DNA of 64,000 bases from Pseudonocardia autotrophica (GTDB lineage: Bacteria > Actinomycetota > Actinomycetes > Mycobacteriales > Pseudonocardiaceae). The translations under genes were made by a program, and so were the position numbers. Shown in pieces: positions 8,732 through 17,631 of the stretch. Location of the stretch: contig NZ_JNYD01000002.1 in NCBI RefSeq assembly GCF_000717175.1, positions 310,001 through 374,000 on the forward strand. The letters are read 5' to 3'. Under the pieces are notes generated by a model. That model did no database searches. It had not been told where the DNA came from and was given only the letters and a program-made list of their open reading frames with translations. Positions within the stretch are counted from its first letter, which is position 1. Each line of letters starts with the position of its first letter.

Positions 8732-9477
8732 GCGGGGTCGCTTACGTGACCGGAGCGAGCTCGGGCATCGGTCGCGGTGTCGCCGTGCGGCTGGCCGCCG
8801 ACGGCGCCCGGGTCGTGCTGCTCGGCCGGGACGAGAAGCGGCTCGCGGAGGCGGCCGCGGACTGCGGGCCCGGCGCCGTGACGGCGGCGTTCGACGTGGC
8901 CGACGCCGCCGCCGTCGACGCCGAGCTGCCCGGCCTGCTGGAGCGCACCGGCCCACCCGACGTGGTGGTGCACGCGGCGGGCCAGACGGTGGTCGGCGCG
9001 CTGGACCAGCTCACCGCCGAGCAGTGGCACCGCCAGCTCGACGTGAACCTCACCAGCATTCACAGTCTCAACCGGCACCTCTGGCCGGCGATGGTCCCCG
9101 CAGGGGGCGCGATCGTGCTCGTGGCGTCCACGGCGTCGTTCGCGGCGTTCCCGCAGGACGCGGCGTACGTCGCGTCGAAGGGTGCGGTCCTCGCACTGAC
9201 GAAGGCGATGGCGCTCGACGGAGCCCCGGTGGGCATCCGGGTGAACGCGGTGTGCCCGGGGTTCATCCTGACCCCCAACCTCGAGGGGTACTTCGACGCC
9301 CAGGAGGACCCGGCCGCCGCCGCGGCGGGAGCGGCCGCGGCCGCACCGCTGGGCCGGATGGGGAGCCCGGCCGACGTGGCGGGGGCCGTCGCGTACCTGG
9401 TCTCGCCCGACGCGGCCTTCGTCACCGGCACGTCCGTGCTGGTCGACGGCGGGCTGCTGGCCCGGGTGCCGGGCTGA
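8728..9477 (+). CDS. Short-chain dehydrogenase/reductase, second copy
   Basis: This 249-residue SDR has TGASSGIG at the N-terminus, HAAG, the catalytic YVASK and LVDGGL near the end. Arg after strand 2 (LLGRD) suggests NADP preference, unlike its neighbour. The two adjacent SDRs are clearly diverged from each other, so they are likely successive steps or opposite cofactor partners rather than a recent duplication. It is the last gene of the first operon; a promoter and operator follow at once. Confidence 0.92.
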   Translation: MSGVAYVTGASSGIGRGVAVRLAADGARVVLLGRDEKRLAEAAADCGPGAVTAAFDVADAAAVDAELPGLLERTGPPDVVVHAAGQTVVGALDQLTAEQWHRQLDVNLTSIHSLNRHLWPAMVPAGGAIVLVASTASFAAFPQDAAYVASKGAVLALTKAMALDGAPVGIRVNAVCPGFILTPNLEGYFDAQEDPAAAAAGAAAAAPLGRMGSPADVAGAVAYLVSPDAAFVTGTSVLVDGGLLARVPG

Positions 9478-9496
9478 GCGCTCACCTGCCGCCGTA

Positions 9497-9510
9497 AACT
9501 GTTGACAGTT
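9497..9510. promoter_or_regulatory. Palindromic operator AACTGT-TG-ACAGTT (site 1), overlapping a -35 box
   Basis: This is a perfect 6+2+6 inverted repeat. The identical 16 bases AAACTGTTGACAGTTG recur at 13435-13450. The repeat covers TTGACA at 9502-9507, a consensus -35 box, with TAGAAA at 9524-9529 as a possible -10 after a 16-base spacer. A protein bound here would block the operon at 9592. The likely binder is the GntR/FCD regulator encoded at 12609-13289, which lies next to the second copy. Confidence 0.75.
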
Positions 9511-9591
9511 GGCAGGCTGAGGTTAGAAAGTGATGACAGGGGGCACTGAAGCCCCCGGACGAGCACGATCGATCGACCTCCAGGAGGTTCC

Positions 9592-10485
9592 ATGACCACC
9601 CCGGCGCGAACCCTGCGCGCCCTGCTCGGGGCGCCGGACCGGCCGTTGGTGCTGCCGGGTGCGGCGAACGCCCTGACGGCCCGGGTGGTGGAGGACGCGG
9701 GCTTCGACGCGGTCTACGTGACCGGCGCGGGCGTGACCAACACCTACCTCGGGATGCCGGACCACGGCATCCTGACCCTCGACGAACTCTGCGGACACGT
9801 CGAGGCCATCTGCGACGTCGTGGCCCTGCCGGTCGTGGTCGACGCCGACACCGGCTTCGGCAACGCGCTCAACGTGCAGCGCGCGGTGCGCAGGCTGGAG
9901 CGGGCCGGCGCCGCGGCGATCCAGCTCGAGGACCAGATCAGCCCGAAGAAGTGCGGGCACTTCACCGGCAAGGAGGTCGTGTCGCTCGGGGAGATGGTCG
10001 GCAAGGTGCAGGCCGCCGTCGACGCCCGGCGCGACGACGACCTGCTGATCGTCGCGCGCACCGACGCCCGGGCGTCCGAGGGCCTCGAGGTCGCCTGCGA
10101 GCGGGCCGCCGCCTACCGGGACGCCGGCGCCGACGTGATCTTCGTGGAAGCGCCGGAGAGCGCCGACGAGATGCGGTACATCACGACGCAGGTCCCGGGC
10201 CTGCACATCGCCAACATGGTCGAGGGCGGCCGGACCCCGCTGCTGCCCCGCAGGACCCTCGGCGAGCTCGGCTTCGCGGTGGCGCTGTACGCGAATGCCA
10301 CGATGCGCGGTGCGGTGGTCGGGATGCGCGAGGTCCTCGCGCACCTCGGCAAGCACGGTGACACCCGGGAGGCGGGGCACCTGATGATCAGCTGGGAGGA
10401 CCGGCAGGCGCTCGTGCGCAAGCCCGAGTTCGACCGGCTCGAGGAGCGGTACGCAGCGACCGCGGAACGGAGGCGGGTCCGGTGA
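9592..10485 (+). CDS. Isocitrate lyase/PEP mutase-superfamily C-C lyase
   Basis: This 297-residue TIM-barrel enzyme has the metal-binding DADTGFGN, then LEDQISPKKCGHFTGKE with the catalytic Cys of the KKCGH motif seen in methylisocitrate and 2,3-dimethylmalate lyases and in oxaloacetate decarboxylase-type members. The family cleaves or decarboxylates 2-hydroxy/keto dicarboxylates with Mg. ATG 9592 follows a strong CAGGAGG. It is the first gene of an operon with a hydantoinase and a carbamoyl-amidase-like enzyme; the GTGA overlap with the next gene shows coupling. The exact substrate is not clear. Confidence 0.88.
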   Translation: MTTPARTLRALLGAPDRPLVLPGAANALTARVVEDAGFDAVYVTGAGVTNTYLGMPDHGILTLDELCGHVEAICDVVALPVVVDADTGFGNALNVQRAVRRLERAGAAAIQLEDQISPKKCGHFTGKEVVSLGEMVGKVQAAVDARRDDDLLIVARTDARASEGLEVACERAAAYRDAGADVIFVEAPESADEMRYITTQVPGLHIANMVEGGRTPLLPRRTLGELGFAVALYANATMRGAVVGMREVLAHLGKHGDTREAGHLMISWEDRQALVRKPEFDRLEERYAATAERRRVR

Positions 10486-11885
10486 GCACGCACGACCTGA
10501 GGCTGCGCGGGGGCCGCGTCTTCCAGCACGGCGCCGGCCTGCAGGAGCTCGACGTCCTCGTGACCGGCGGGGTGATCAGCGGGCTGGTGGCCCGGGACGC
10601 CGAGGTGGCGGCCGCCCAGGAGCTCGATCTCGCGGGCAAGGTCGTCCTGCCGGGCGGCATCGACCCCCACGTGCACCTGGGCAAGGACATCCGGGTGCCG
10701 CGCGATCCCGAGGACGGCGAGCGCGAGACGGCCTCGGCCGTCGCGGGCGGCATCACCACGATGCTGATCTACCTGATGAGCGCGGACCCCTACGAGAAGG
10801 TCTTCGCCGAGTCGGACGCCGCGATGACGGGCAACTCGCACACCGACTACGGGTTCCACTTCGTGCTCGGCACGGACGAGCAGGTCGCCTCGATCCCGGA
10901 CTACGTACGCGAGCTGGGCGTACCCAGCTTCAAGTTCTTCATGAACTTCCGCGGCGACGAGGGCAAGTACCTCGGCCTGCCGGGCAACGACGACGCGTAC
11001 ATGTACGACCTGTTGGGCACCGCCGCGGACGCGGGTGCGCTCGTCTGCCCGCACCCGGAGAACATCGAGCTGGTGTGGAAGCTGCGTGAGCAGCCCCGGG
11101 ACGAGACGATCCCGCCGCTCGAGGCCTGGTACCGCAGCCGCCCCCCGGTCGTGGAGGCCGAGGCGGTGCAGCGCGTCGCCTACTTCGCGAGCCAGACCGG
11201 CGCGTCTGTCTACGCGGTGCACACCAGCAGCAAGGCCGCGCTCGACGCGATGGGGATGCAGCAGACGGCGTACCCGAACCTGTTCACCGAGACCTGCACC
11301 CAGTACCTCACCCTCACCACGGACGCCGACTGCGGGACCTACGGCAAGGTCAACCCGCCCATCCGGCACGCCGAGGACGTCGAGGCGCTGTGGGAGGGCG
11401 TCCGGACGGGCGCCGTCGACACCGTCGGCTCCGACCACAACTCCCGGCACCGCACCGCCAAGGAGAAGGACATCTGGACGGCGTCGGCGGGCTTCCCCGG
11501 CACCGGCCTCGTCCTGCCGACGACGGTCGGTGAGGGCCTGCGCCGGGGCATCGACCTCGAGCGCCTGGTCGACGCGACGAGCACGCGGGCGGCACAGCTG
11601 TTCGGGCTGTTCCCGCGCAAGGGGACGATCCGGGTCGGCTCCGACGCGGACCTCGCCGTCGTCGACCTCGACGCGACCACCACGGTGCGCGCCGAGACCC
11701 AGCACTCCGTGGCGGAGTACTCGCCGTGGGAGGGCCGGGAGATCCCCCTGAAGGTGGTGCACACGCTCGTCCGCGGGCGGTTCGCGGTGCGCGACGGCGA
11801 GCTCGCCGACACACCCACCGGCACCTACCTGTCCCGGACCAACGGCGGCGCCGCGGCGCTCGCCTCGCAGAAGGAGCTCGTGTGA
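10482..11885 (+). CDS. Dihydropyrimidinase/hydantoinase-type cyclic amidohydrolase
   Basis: This 467-residue amidohydrolase has the metal-binding HVH (GGIDPHVHLGKD), the carboxylated-lysine candidate in PSFKFFM, later metal His residues in CPHPEN and YAVHTSS, and the catalytic Asp in GSDHNSRH. This set matches D-hydantoinase and dihydropyrimidinase, which open cyclic ureides to N-carbamoyl compounds. The gene downstream encodes an enzyme of the type that would cleave that product. The length is normal for the family. It is coupled to both neighbours by 4-base overlaps. Confidence 0.92.
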   Translation: MSTHDLRLRGGRVFQHGAGLQELDVLVTGGVISGLVARDAEVAAAQELDLAGKVVLPGGIDPHVHLGKDIRVPRDPEDGERETASAVAGGITTMLIYLMSADPYEKVFAESDAAMTGNSHTDYGFHFVLGTDEQVASIPDYVRELGVPSFKFFMNFRGDEGKYLGLPGNDDAYMYDLLGTAADAGALVCPHPENIELVWKLREQPRDETIPPLEAWYRSRPPVVEAEAVQRVAYFASQTGASVYAVHTSSKAALDAMGMQQTAYPNLFTETCTQYLTLTTDADCGTYGKVNPPIRHAEDVEALWEGVRTGAVDTVGSDHNSRHRTAKEKDIWTASAGFPGTGLVLPTTVGEGLRRGIDLERLVDATSTRAAQLFGLFPRKGTIRVGSDADLAVVDLDATTTVRAETQHSVAEYSPWEGREIPLKVVHTLVRGRFAVRDGELADTPTGTYLSRTNGGAAALASQKELV

Positions 11886-12586
11886 CGGATCCCGTGTGGA
11901 CGGTCGGCGGCGCGGGGGTCATCGACGAGACCACCCTGCGTCACTACGACCTGGCCGGCTTCGGCAAGCCCGTCGGCCTGGGCGCCCGGCCCGCCCTGCT
12001 GATCATCGACGTGCAGTACCGCACCGTCGGCACCACCCCGGCGCCGTTCGAGGAGGCGGTCAAGGAGTTCCCGACCAGCTGCGGCGAGGTCGGCTGGGCC
12101 GCGGTGGAGCGGATCGCGGAGCTGGTCGCGACCTTCCGGGAGAAGGGCTGGCCGATCCTGTACCCGCACGTCGCGCCCAAGCAGTCCTACGACGCGGGCC
12201 GGCTGGGGGCCAAGGTCCCCGGGATCATGGACATCCCGGCCAAGGGATACGAGTTCGTGGCCGAGGTGGCCCCTGTCGAGGGCGACGTGCTGGTGCCCAA
12301 GCGGCACCCCAGCGCGTTCTTCGGGACGCCGCTCGCCAGCTACCTGGTGGAGACCGGCGCCGACTCGCTCGTCGTCACCGGGTGCACCACCTCGGGATGC
12401 GTCCGGGCCAGCGTGGCCGATGCCTTCTCCTACAACTTCCGGGTCAGCGTGCCGGCGGACGCCGTGTACGACCGCAGCGCGGTCGTACACGAGGTCAACC
12501 TCTTCGACATGGCCCAGAAGTACGCGGACGTGACCACCACCGGCGCCCTGCTGGGCGCGCTGGCGGAGCTGCCCGCACGGGCCTGA
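11882..12586 (+). CDS. Isochorismatase-like amidase (N-carbamoylsarcosine amidohydrolase-like)
   Basis: This 234-residue cysteine hydrolase has the catalytic triad of the family: Asp in LLIIDVQ, Lys in VPKRHPSAFFGT, and Cys in VTGCTTSGCVRASVADA. The long insertion after the first strand and the SAFFGT motif resemble N-carbamoylsarcosine amidase and maleamate amidase. After the hydantoinase, the natural reading is ring opening followed by hydrolysis of the carbamoyl or amide group to CO2 and ammonia. GTG 11882 overlaps the previous stop. It ends the operon; the convergent GntR gene ends 22 bases later. Confidence 0.9.
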   Translation: MTDPVWTVGGAGVIDETTLRHYDLAGFGKPVGLGARPALLIIDVQYRTVGTTPAPFEEAVKEFPTSCGEVGWAAVERIAELVATFREKGWPILYPHVAPKQSYDAGRLGAKVPGIMDIPAKGYEFVAEVAPVEGDVLVPKRHPSAFFGTPLASYLVETGADSLVVTGCTTSGCVRASVADAFSYNFRVSVPADAVYDRSAVVHEVNLFDMAQKYADVTTTGALLGALAELPARA

Positions 12587-12608
12587 CCCGTGCCGCGCGG
12601 CCGGGCGC

Positions 12609-13289
12609 TCAGTCGGGCTCGGCCGCGCGCAGCACGGCGAGGGCGCTGTTCAACGAGCTCGAGAGGTGGGCCTCGAGGAGGGAGGCGGCGTGGTCGCCGT
12701 CCCGGTCGTCCAGGGCCGCGACGATCGTCCTGTGCTCGTCGAGAGCGGTACGGGCGCGCCGGGGCTGGTGGGCCGAGCGCGCCCGGGCCAGCTGGATCTT
12801 GCGTCCGACATCGGTGAGGGCCTGGATCAGCGGAGGATTGGCCGCCAACCGCGCCAGCCGGGCATGGAAGTCGGGATCGGCGGGGTAGGAGCCGGTGGCG
12901 TCCGAGCCCATGCTGGACTCCGTGTCGTCGAGCATCCGGCCGAGCTCGTCGATCCGCTCCTGCGGGGCGTAGCGGGCGGCGAGCCGCACGGCGTGCGTCT
13001 CCAGGGCGATCCGCAGCTCGTAGAAGTCCGAGAGCTCACGCGCGGAGAAGGAGCGCACGTACACGCCGCGATGGGTCACGGCCTCGACCAGGCCCTCGCT
13101 GGCCAGGCGCTGGATGGCCTCGCGCAGTGGTCCGCGGCTGATCCCCAGCGCCTGCGACAGGTGCACCTCGTTGAGTCGCTCACCGGGGGAGAGGGTGCCG
13201 TCGAGGATCATGTCGCGGAGGACCTCCAGGCTGCGCCCCGCGAAGGTCGCGACGGGGCCCAGCTTGGCGGGTCGGTTCTGCTCGGTCAC
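12609..13289 (-). CDS. GntR-family regulator (FCD domain), likely controller of both flanking operons
   Basis: This 226-residue FadR-type regulator has the winged helix with LSQALGISRGPLREAIQRL and then a helical FCD domain with the metal-ligand-style residues of the family. I place the start at GTG 13289, with GAGGAGA just upstream; a longer open frame to 13436 has no good ribosome site. It is transcribed away from the transporter gene at 13520, and the operator at 13436-13449 lies in the shared promoter region. The same operator controls the hydantoinase operon that converges on this gene. Confidence 0.9.
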   Translation of the reverse strand: MTEQNRPAKLGPVATFAGRSLEVLRDMILDGTLSPGERLNEVHLSQALGISRGPLREAIQRLASEGLVEAVTHRGVYVRSFSARELSDFYELRIALETHAVRLAARYAPQERIDELGRMLDDTESSMGSDATGSYPADPDFHARLARLAANPPLIQALTDVGRKIQLARARSAHQPRRARTALDEHRTIVAALDDRDGDHAASLLEAHLSSSLNSALAVLRAAEPD

Positions 13290-13435
13290 CGGGTCTCCTC
13301 GCCGCGGTCGCTGCGAGGCGGGCAGTCCGTGTGGACGTCCCCTCGGGCCGCGATCGCCGATCGGTTCGAACTGTCGACACATCGAATAGTAACTGAGCTG
13401 CTGCGGACCGCGGTCGAGGGAGACCGCATCTCGCA

Positions 13436-13449
13436 AACTGTTGACAGTT
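13436..13449. promoter_or_regulatory. Palindromic operator AACTGT-TG-ACAGTT (site 2), divergent promoter region
   Basis: It is identical to the site at 9497-9510 within a 16-base common core, and lies between the divergent GntR gene (start 13289) and the transporter gene (start 13520). A 16-base identity between two promoters that share no other sequence strongly suggests one binding protein. TTGACA is again embedded (13441-13446), but no clear -10 box follows on the plus strand. Confidence 0.75.
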
Positions 13450-13519
13450 GTCAGCTCGTGCCGCAGCCTATGACCCAGCCGCGGAGAGCCGCGGCCGGCA
13501 GGACAAGGAGGTGCTGGCG

Positions 13520-14887
13520 GTGGAAACGGACAAGCGGTCCCTCGCGGGCCGAGCGGGTTCCGGAGCGCGTCCCGGGGTGAACTCCGGGGCGGAGGTGGAC
13601 GCGGCTGCCGTGCCGCAGTCGATCGACCGGAGGGTCGTGGCGGCCGGACTGGTCGGGTCCGTGGTCGAGTACTACGACTTCGGCATCTACGGCTACCTCG
13701 CCACGGTGCTCTCGGTCGTCTTCTTCGCGAACGGCACCGACCCCACCACGGCGCTGCTCGCCACGTTCGCGACCTTCGCCGCGGCCTTCGTCCTCCGTCC
13801 CCTCGGCGGACTCATCTTCGGTCACCTGGGCGACCGCTTCGGCCGCTCGCGCATCCTCGCCGCGACGATCCTGTCGATGTGCGCGGCCACGGTGGCGATC
13901 GGCGTGCTTCCCACGTACGCGGCGATCGGCGTCGGGGCCGCGTTCCTGCTGGTGGCGGCGCGGTGCGTGCAGGGCATCGCCTCGGGTGGCGAGGTCGGCG
14001 GCGCCGCGGCGTACGTCGCGGAGAAGTCGCCGCCCGCCCGGCGCGGGTTCCTCTGCTCCACCGTTCAGCTGGGGGCGCTGTCGGGCGCGTTGCTCGCGTC
14101 CGTCGCCGTCACGATCCTGACCTCGGTGCTCACGTCCGAGCAGCTCGCGGCTTGGGGTTGGCGCATCCCGTTCCTGCTCAGCCTGCCGCTGGGACTGGTG
14201 GGTCTGTGGATCCGGTACCGCCTCGAGGACTCGGTCTCCGACGAGGAGCTCGAGGCGGGGGAGGGGGAGGCGTCCGCGCCCGCCGTCGAGCTCGTCCGGG
14301 CGCACCTGCCCGGCCTGCTGCGCACCCTGGGCCTGTCGACGCTGCTGTTCGCCGGCTACTACGTCACCTACGTGTACGCGTCGACGCACCTGCAGCGGAC
14401 CGGCGGGTTCAGCCCGGCCGCCGCCTTCTGGTCGACCACGATCACGCTGGTCGTGTCGTGTGCGGCCATGCCGTTCTTCGGCAAGCTCTCCGACCGGTGG
14501 GGCCGGCGACCGGTGCTCCTGGTCGCGGCGATCGCGTTCGGCGTGCTCGCGGTGCCGTGCTTCGCCGTCATGAACGCCGGCGCCCTGGCGCCGGCCATCC
14601 TGGCGCAGGTGGTGCTCGGCCTGCCCGAGTCCGCGCTGATGGGCGTCGTCTTCGCGACGTTCGCCGAGATGTTCCCGTCGCGGGTCCGCTACACCGGCAT
14701 CGCGTTGGGCTTCAACCTCGCCAGCATGGCGGTGGGCGGCACCGCGCCGCTGATCTGTCTGTGGCTGCTCGGCCTGACCGGCAGCCCGCTGGCCCCCGCG
14801 TGGTTCCTGGTGGCGGCCGCCGTCGTCACCGTGGGGACCGCGCTGACCCTCACCGAGACCCGCGGCACCGCGCTGCGGACCGGCTGA
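13520..14887 (+). CDS. MFS transporter, metabolite:H+ symporter (MHS) family
   Basis: This 455-residue protein has about 12 membrane segments. Family marks are the VEYYDFGIYG segment in helix 1, RPLGGLIFGHLGDRFGR between helices 2 and 3, and RCVQGIASGGEVGGA. MHS transporters (ShiA, KgtP, ProP type) carry organic acids with protons. GTG 13520 is chosen because AAGGAGG at 13505 is correctly spaced; the frame extends further upstream but into the operator. It starts an operon with a flavoprotein, a second MHS transporter and two PrpD-like enzymes. Confidence 0.92.
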   Translation: METDKRSLAGRAGSGARPGVNSGAEVDAAAVPQSIDRRVVAAGLVGSVVEYYDFGIYGYLATVLSVVFFANGTDPTTALLATFATFAAAFVLRPLGGLIFGHLGDRFGRSRILAATILSMCAATVAIGVLPTYAAIGVGAAFLLVAARCVQGIASGGEVGGAAAYVAEKSPPARRGFLCSTVQLGALSGALLASVAVTILTSVLTSEQLAAWGWRIPFLLSLPLGLVGLWIRYRLEDSVSDEELEAGEGEASAPAVELVRAHLPGLLRTLGLSTLLFAGYYVTYVYASTHLQRTGGFSPAAAFWSTTITLVVSCAAMPFFGKLSDRWGRRPVLLVAAIAFGVLAVPCFAVMNAGALAPAILAQVVLGLPESALMGVVFATFAEMFPSRVRYTGIALGFNLASMAVGGTAPLICLWLLGLTGSPLAPAWFLVAAAVVTVGTALTLTETRGTALRTG

Positions 14888-14915
14888 CCCGCACCCGGAA
14901 CGAGGAAGGACCCCC

Positions 14916-16286
14916 GTGCCCGAGCAGTCCGAAGTGGATGTCGACGTCGTCGTGGTCGGAGGCGGCGGCGGCGGGCTCACCGCCGCGCTCGCCGCGACCG
15001 ACGGCGGCGCGACCGCCGTCGTGCTGGAGAAGGAGGAGCGCGCGGGCGGGAACACCGCCCTGTCCACCGGGTCCGTGCCCGGCGCCGGGACGCGCTGGCA
15101 GGGCGAGGCGGGCATCGACGACTCAGCCGAGCGGCTGGCCACCGACCTGCTCCGCCAGTCCGGCCCGCACGACGCCGAGGACCTCGTCCGGACGCTCGCC
15201 GCGGCGAGCGCGGGACTGGTCGAGTGGCTGGTCGGCACGCATGCGATCGACCTGCGGCTCATCACGGACTACAAGCACGTCGGGCACTCGGTCCCGCGGC
15301 TGCACGCCCCGCCGTCCCGCAAGGGGCAGGCGCTCGTCGCCGACCTGCTGCGGGCCTGCAAGGCCGCGGACGTCGAGGTCCTCACGCACTCGCCGGTCGA
15401 GCGGCTCGTGGTGGAGGACGGGATGGTCCGCGGGGTCGTCGTGTCCGGCGGTCGGTCGGGCACCTACACCCTGCGCTGCCGCGCGGTCGTGCTCGCCGCC
15501 AACGGGTTCGGGGCCAGCCCGGACATGATCGCCCGGTTCGCCCCGCAGGCCGTGGGGCTGGAGTACCTCGGTGCGCACGGCAGCACCGGCGAGGCGATCC
15601 GGTGGCTGCTCGACCTCGGGGCCACGCTCGGCAACGCGGAGGCCTTCCAGGGGTACGCCGCCGTCGCGAGCCCGCACGGCTCGATCACCTCGTGGACCAC
15701 GGTCGAACACGGCGGGATCGTCGTCGACGCCCGGGGGCGCCGGATCGGCGACGAGTCGATCGGCTACTCCGGTTTCGCCGCCGACGTCGCACGTGCCGAG
15801 GGCCCCGTGCACGTCGTGTTCGACACCTCCATCCGGGACTCGGTGGCCGCGCACGAGGAGGAGTTCGCCGACCTGCTGGCCGCCGGCGGGGTCAAGGAAG
15901 CGGCCGACGTCCCCGCGCTGGCGGCAGCGATCGGCGCCGACGAGGCGGAGCTCGGCCGCACCCTGGACGCCGCCCGGGGCGCGGCGGCGGGGGAGCGCCC
16001 GGACCCGGCCGGGCGGTCCGCCTGGGGACGCGGGCCGCTGCGCGCGCCCTACGCGGCGGTGAAGGCGATCCCCGCCCTGTTCCACACCCAGGGCGGGGTG
16101 CAGGTCGACGCCGACGCGCGGGTGCTCGGCCAGGCGGGCCCGATCGCCGGTGTGTACGCCGTGGGCGGGGTCGCCGCCGGCGTGAGCGGGCGCGCGGGCG
16201 GCGCCGGCTACTCGTCGGGCAACGGCCTGCTCGCGGCCCTCGGCCTCGGCATGCTCGCCGGCCGACACGCGGCCGTCCCGCGCTGA
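14916..16286 (+). CDS. FAD-dependent oxidoreductase (fumarate reductase/3-ketosteroid dehydrogenase flavoprotein family)
   Basis: This 456-residue FAD_binding_2 protein begins with the dinucleotide-binding motif VVGGGGGGLTAALAA and LEKEERAGGNTALSTGS. The C-terminal FAD contact is GAGYSSGNGLLAALGLG. Members move hydrogen between C=C and C-C bonds of acids or steroids. It has no signal peptide or heme motif, so it is a soluble single subunit. GTG 14916 follows GAGGAAGGA. Placed between two organic-acid transporters and before the PrpD-like pair, it probably acts on an imported unsaturated or saturated carboxylate. Confidence 0.88.
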   Translation: MPEQSEVDVDVVVVGGGGGGLTAALAATDGGATAVVLEKEERAGGNTALSTGSVPGAGTRWQGEAGIDDSAERLATDLLRQSGPHDAEDLVRTLAAASAGLVEWLVGTHAIDLRLITDYKHVGHSVPRLHAPPSRKGQALVADLLRACKAADVEVLTHSPVERLVVEDGMVRGVVVSGGRSGTYTLRCRAVVLAANGFGASPDMIARFAPQAVGLEYLGAHGSTGEAIRWLLDLGATLGNAEAFQGYAAVASPHGSITSWTTVEHGGIVVDARGRRIGDESIGYSGFAADVARAEGPVHVVFDTSIRDSVAAHEEEFADLLAAGGVKEAADVPALAAAIGADEAELGRTLDAARGAAAGERPDPAGRSAWGRGPLRAPYAAVKAIPALFHTQGGVQVDADARVLGQAGPIAGVYAVGGVAAGVSGRAGGAGYSSGNGLLAALGLGMLAGRHAAVPR

Positions 16287-16314
16287 CCCGACCCCGATCC
16301 GACGAGGAGGACCT

Positions 16315-17631
16315 GTGTCCGGCCACCCCCACACCGCCACTCCACAGTCCCGCAGGGCCGCCCTCGGCAGCTTCGTGGGGACGACCCTCGAGTGGTACGA
16401 CTTCTTCATCTACGGCACGACCGCCGCCCTGGTGTTCGGGAAGATCTTCTTCCCGACCCAGGAGGGTGTGGTCGGTACCCTCGCCGCCTTCGCGACCTTC
16501 GCCGTCGGGTTCGTCGCCCGCCCGCTCGGGAGCATCCTGTTCGGTCACTTCGGTGACCGGCTCGGCCGGCGCAACGTGCTGATCACCACCTTGCTGATCA
16601 TGGGTGCGGCGACGGTGCTGATCGGCTGCATCCCCTCCTACGCCTCGATCGGGGTCTGGGCGCCGGTGCTGCTCGTGCTGTGCCGGATCGCGCAGGGCGT
16701 GGCCCTGGGCGGCGAGTGGGGCGGCGCCGCACTCCTGTCCGTCGAGAACGCGCCCGCCCGGCGGAAGGGCCTGTTCGGGTCGTCGACGCAGATCGGCTCA
16801 CCCGCCGGGCTGCTGCTGGCCAGCCTGGTGATCGCCGGCGCGTCCGCGGTCAGCGGCGACGCCTTCGAGCAGTGGGGCTGGCGGATACCCTTCCTGGCCA
16901 GCGTGGTGATCGTGGTCGTGGGGCTGGCGATCCGGCGCGGACTGGCGGAGTCCTCCGACTTCGCCGAGACGGCGCACGCCGGCAAGGTCGAGACCCTCCC
17001 GATCGCCCAGGTGTTCCGCGAGGACTGGCGCTCGGTCCTGCTCGGCGCCGGGCTGGGTGCCGCGAACAACGCGATCTACTACACGGTGGCCACCTACACC
17101 CTGGCCTACGTCACGGGCACCCTCGGTGTGCCGAAGGGCGAGACGATCAACCACCTGACGATCGTGTCGGTCTGCTACCTCGTGTCGATCCCGGTCTTCG
17201 GCTGGCTGTCGGACAAGGTGGGCCTGCGCAGGCAGGTCGCGATCGCGGCGGTCGCCGCGGCGCTGTTCGTGTTCCCGTACTTCGCCATGATCGAGACCGG
17301 CGAGTCCTGGATCATCCTGCTCGGGATGGTGCTCGGGCTGGCCGTCGTCCAGTCCGCCGCCTACGCACCCCAACCGGCCGTGTACAGCGAGCTGTTCCCG
17401 GCCCGGACGCGCTACACCGGGGCGTCGCTGAGCTACGCGCTCCCGACGACGATCGTCGGAGGCACGGCACCGTTCCTGGCCACCTGGCTGTACAGCGTGA
17501 CCGGCAGCAACACCGCGATGGCCTGGTACGTCGTGGCGCTGTCGCTGCTCGCCGCCTGCTGCGCCTGGGGTGCGCACCGCCGGCACGCGGCACAGGAGCG
17601 GGCGGCGAAGGTGGAGGTGCGCAGTGCCTGA
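16315..17631 (+). CDS. MFS transporter, MHS family, second in operon
   Basis: This 438-residue, 12-helix transporter has LEWYDFFIYGTTAALVFGK in helix 1, ARPLGSILFGHFGDRLGR, and RIAQGVALGGEWGGA. It is clearly a different sequence from the MHS transporter at 13520, so the operon carries two carriers for related organic acids, or one importer and one exporter. GTG 16315 follows GAGGAGG. The end overlaps the next start by 8 bases. Confidence 0.92.
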   Translation: MSGHPHTATPQSRRAALGSFVGTTLEWYDFFIYGTTAALVFGKIFFPTQEGVVGTLAAFATFAVGFVARPLGSILFGHFGDRLGRRNVLITTLLIMGAATVLIGCIPSYASIGVWAPVLLVLCRIAQGVALGGEWGGAALLSVENAPARRKGLFGSSTQIGSPAGLLLASLVIAGASAVSGDAFEQWGWRIPFLASVVIVVVGLAIRRGLAESSDFAETAHAGKVETLPIAQVFREDWRSVLLGAGLGAANNAIYYTVATYTLAYVTGTLGVPKGETINHLTIVSVCYLVSIPVFGWLSDKVGLRRQVAIAAVAAALFVFPYFAMIETGESWIILLGMVLGLAVVQSAAYAPQPAVYSELFPARTRYTGASLSYALPTTIVGGTAPFLATWLYSVTGSNTAMAWYVVALSLLAACCAWGAHRRHAAQERAAKVEVRSA

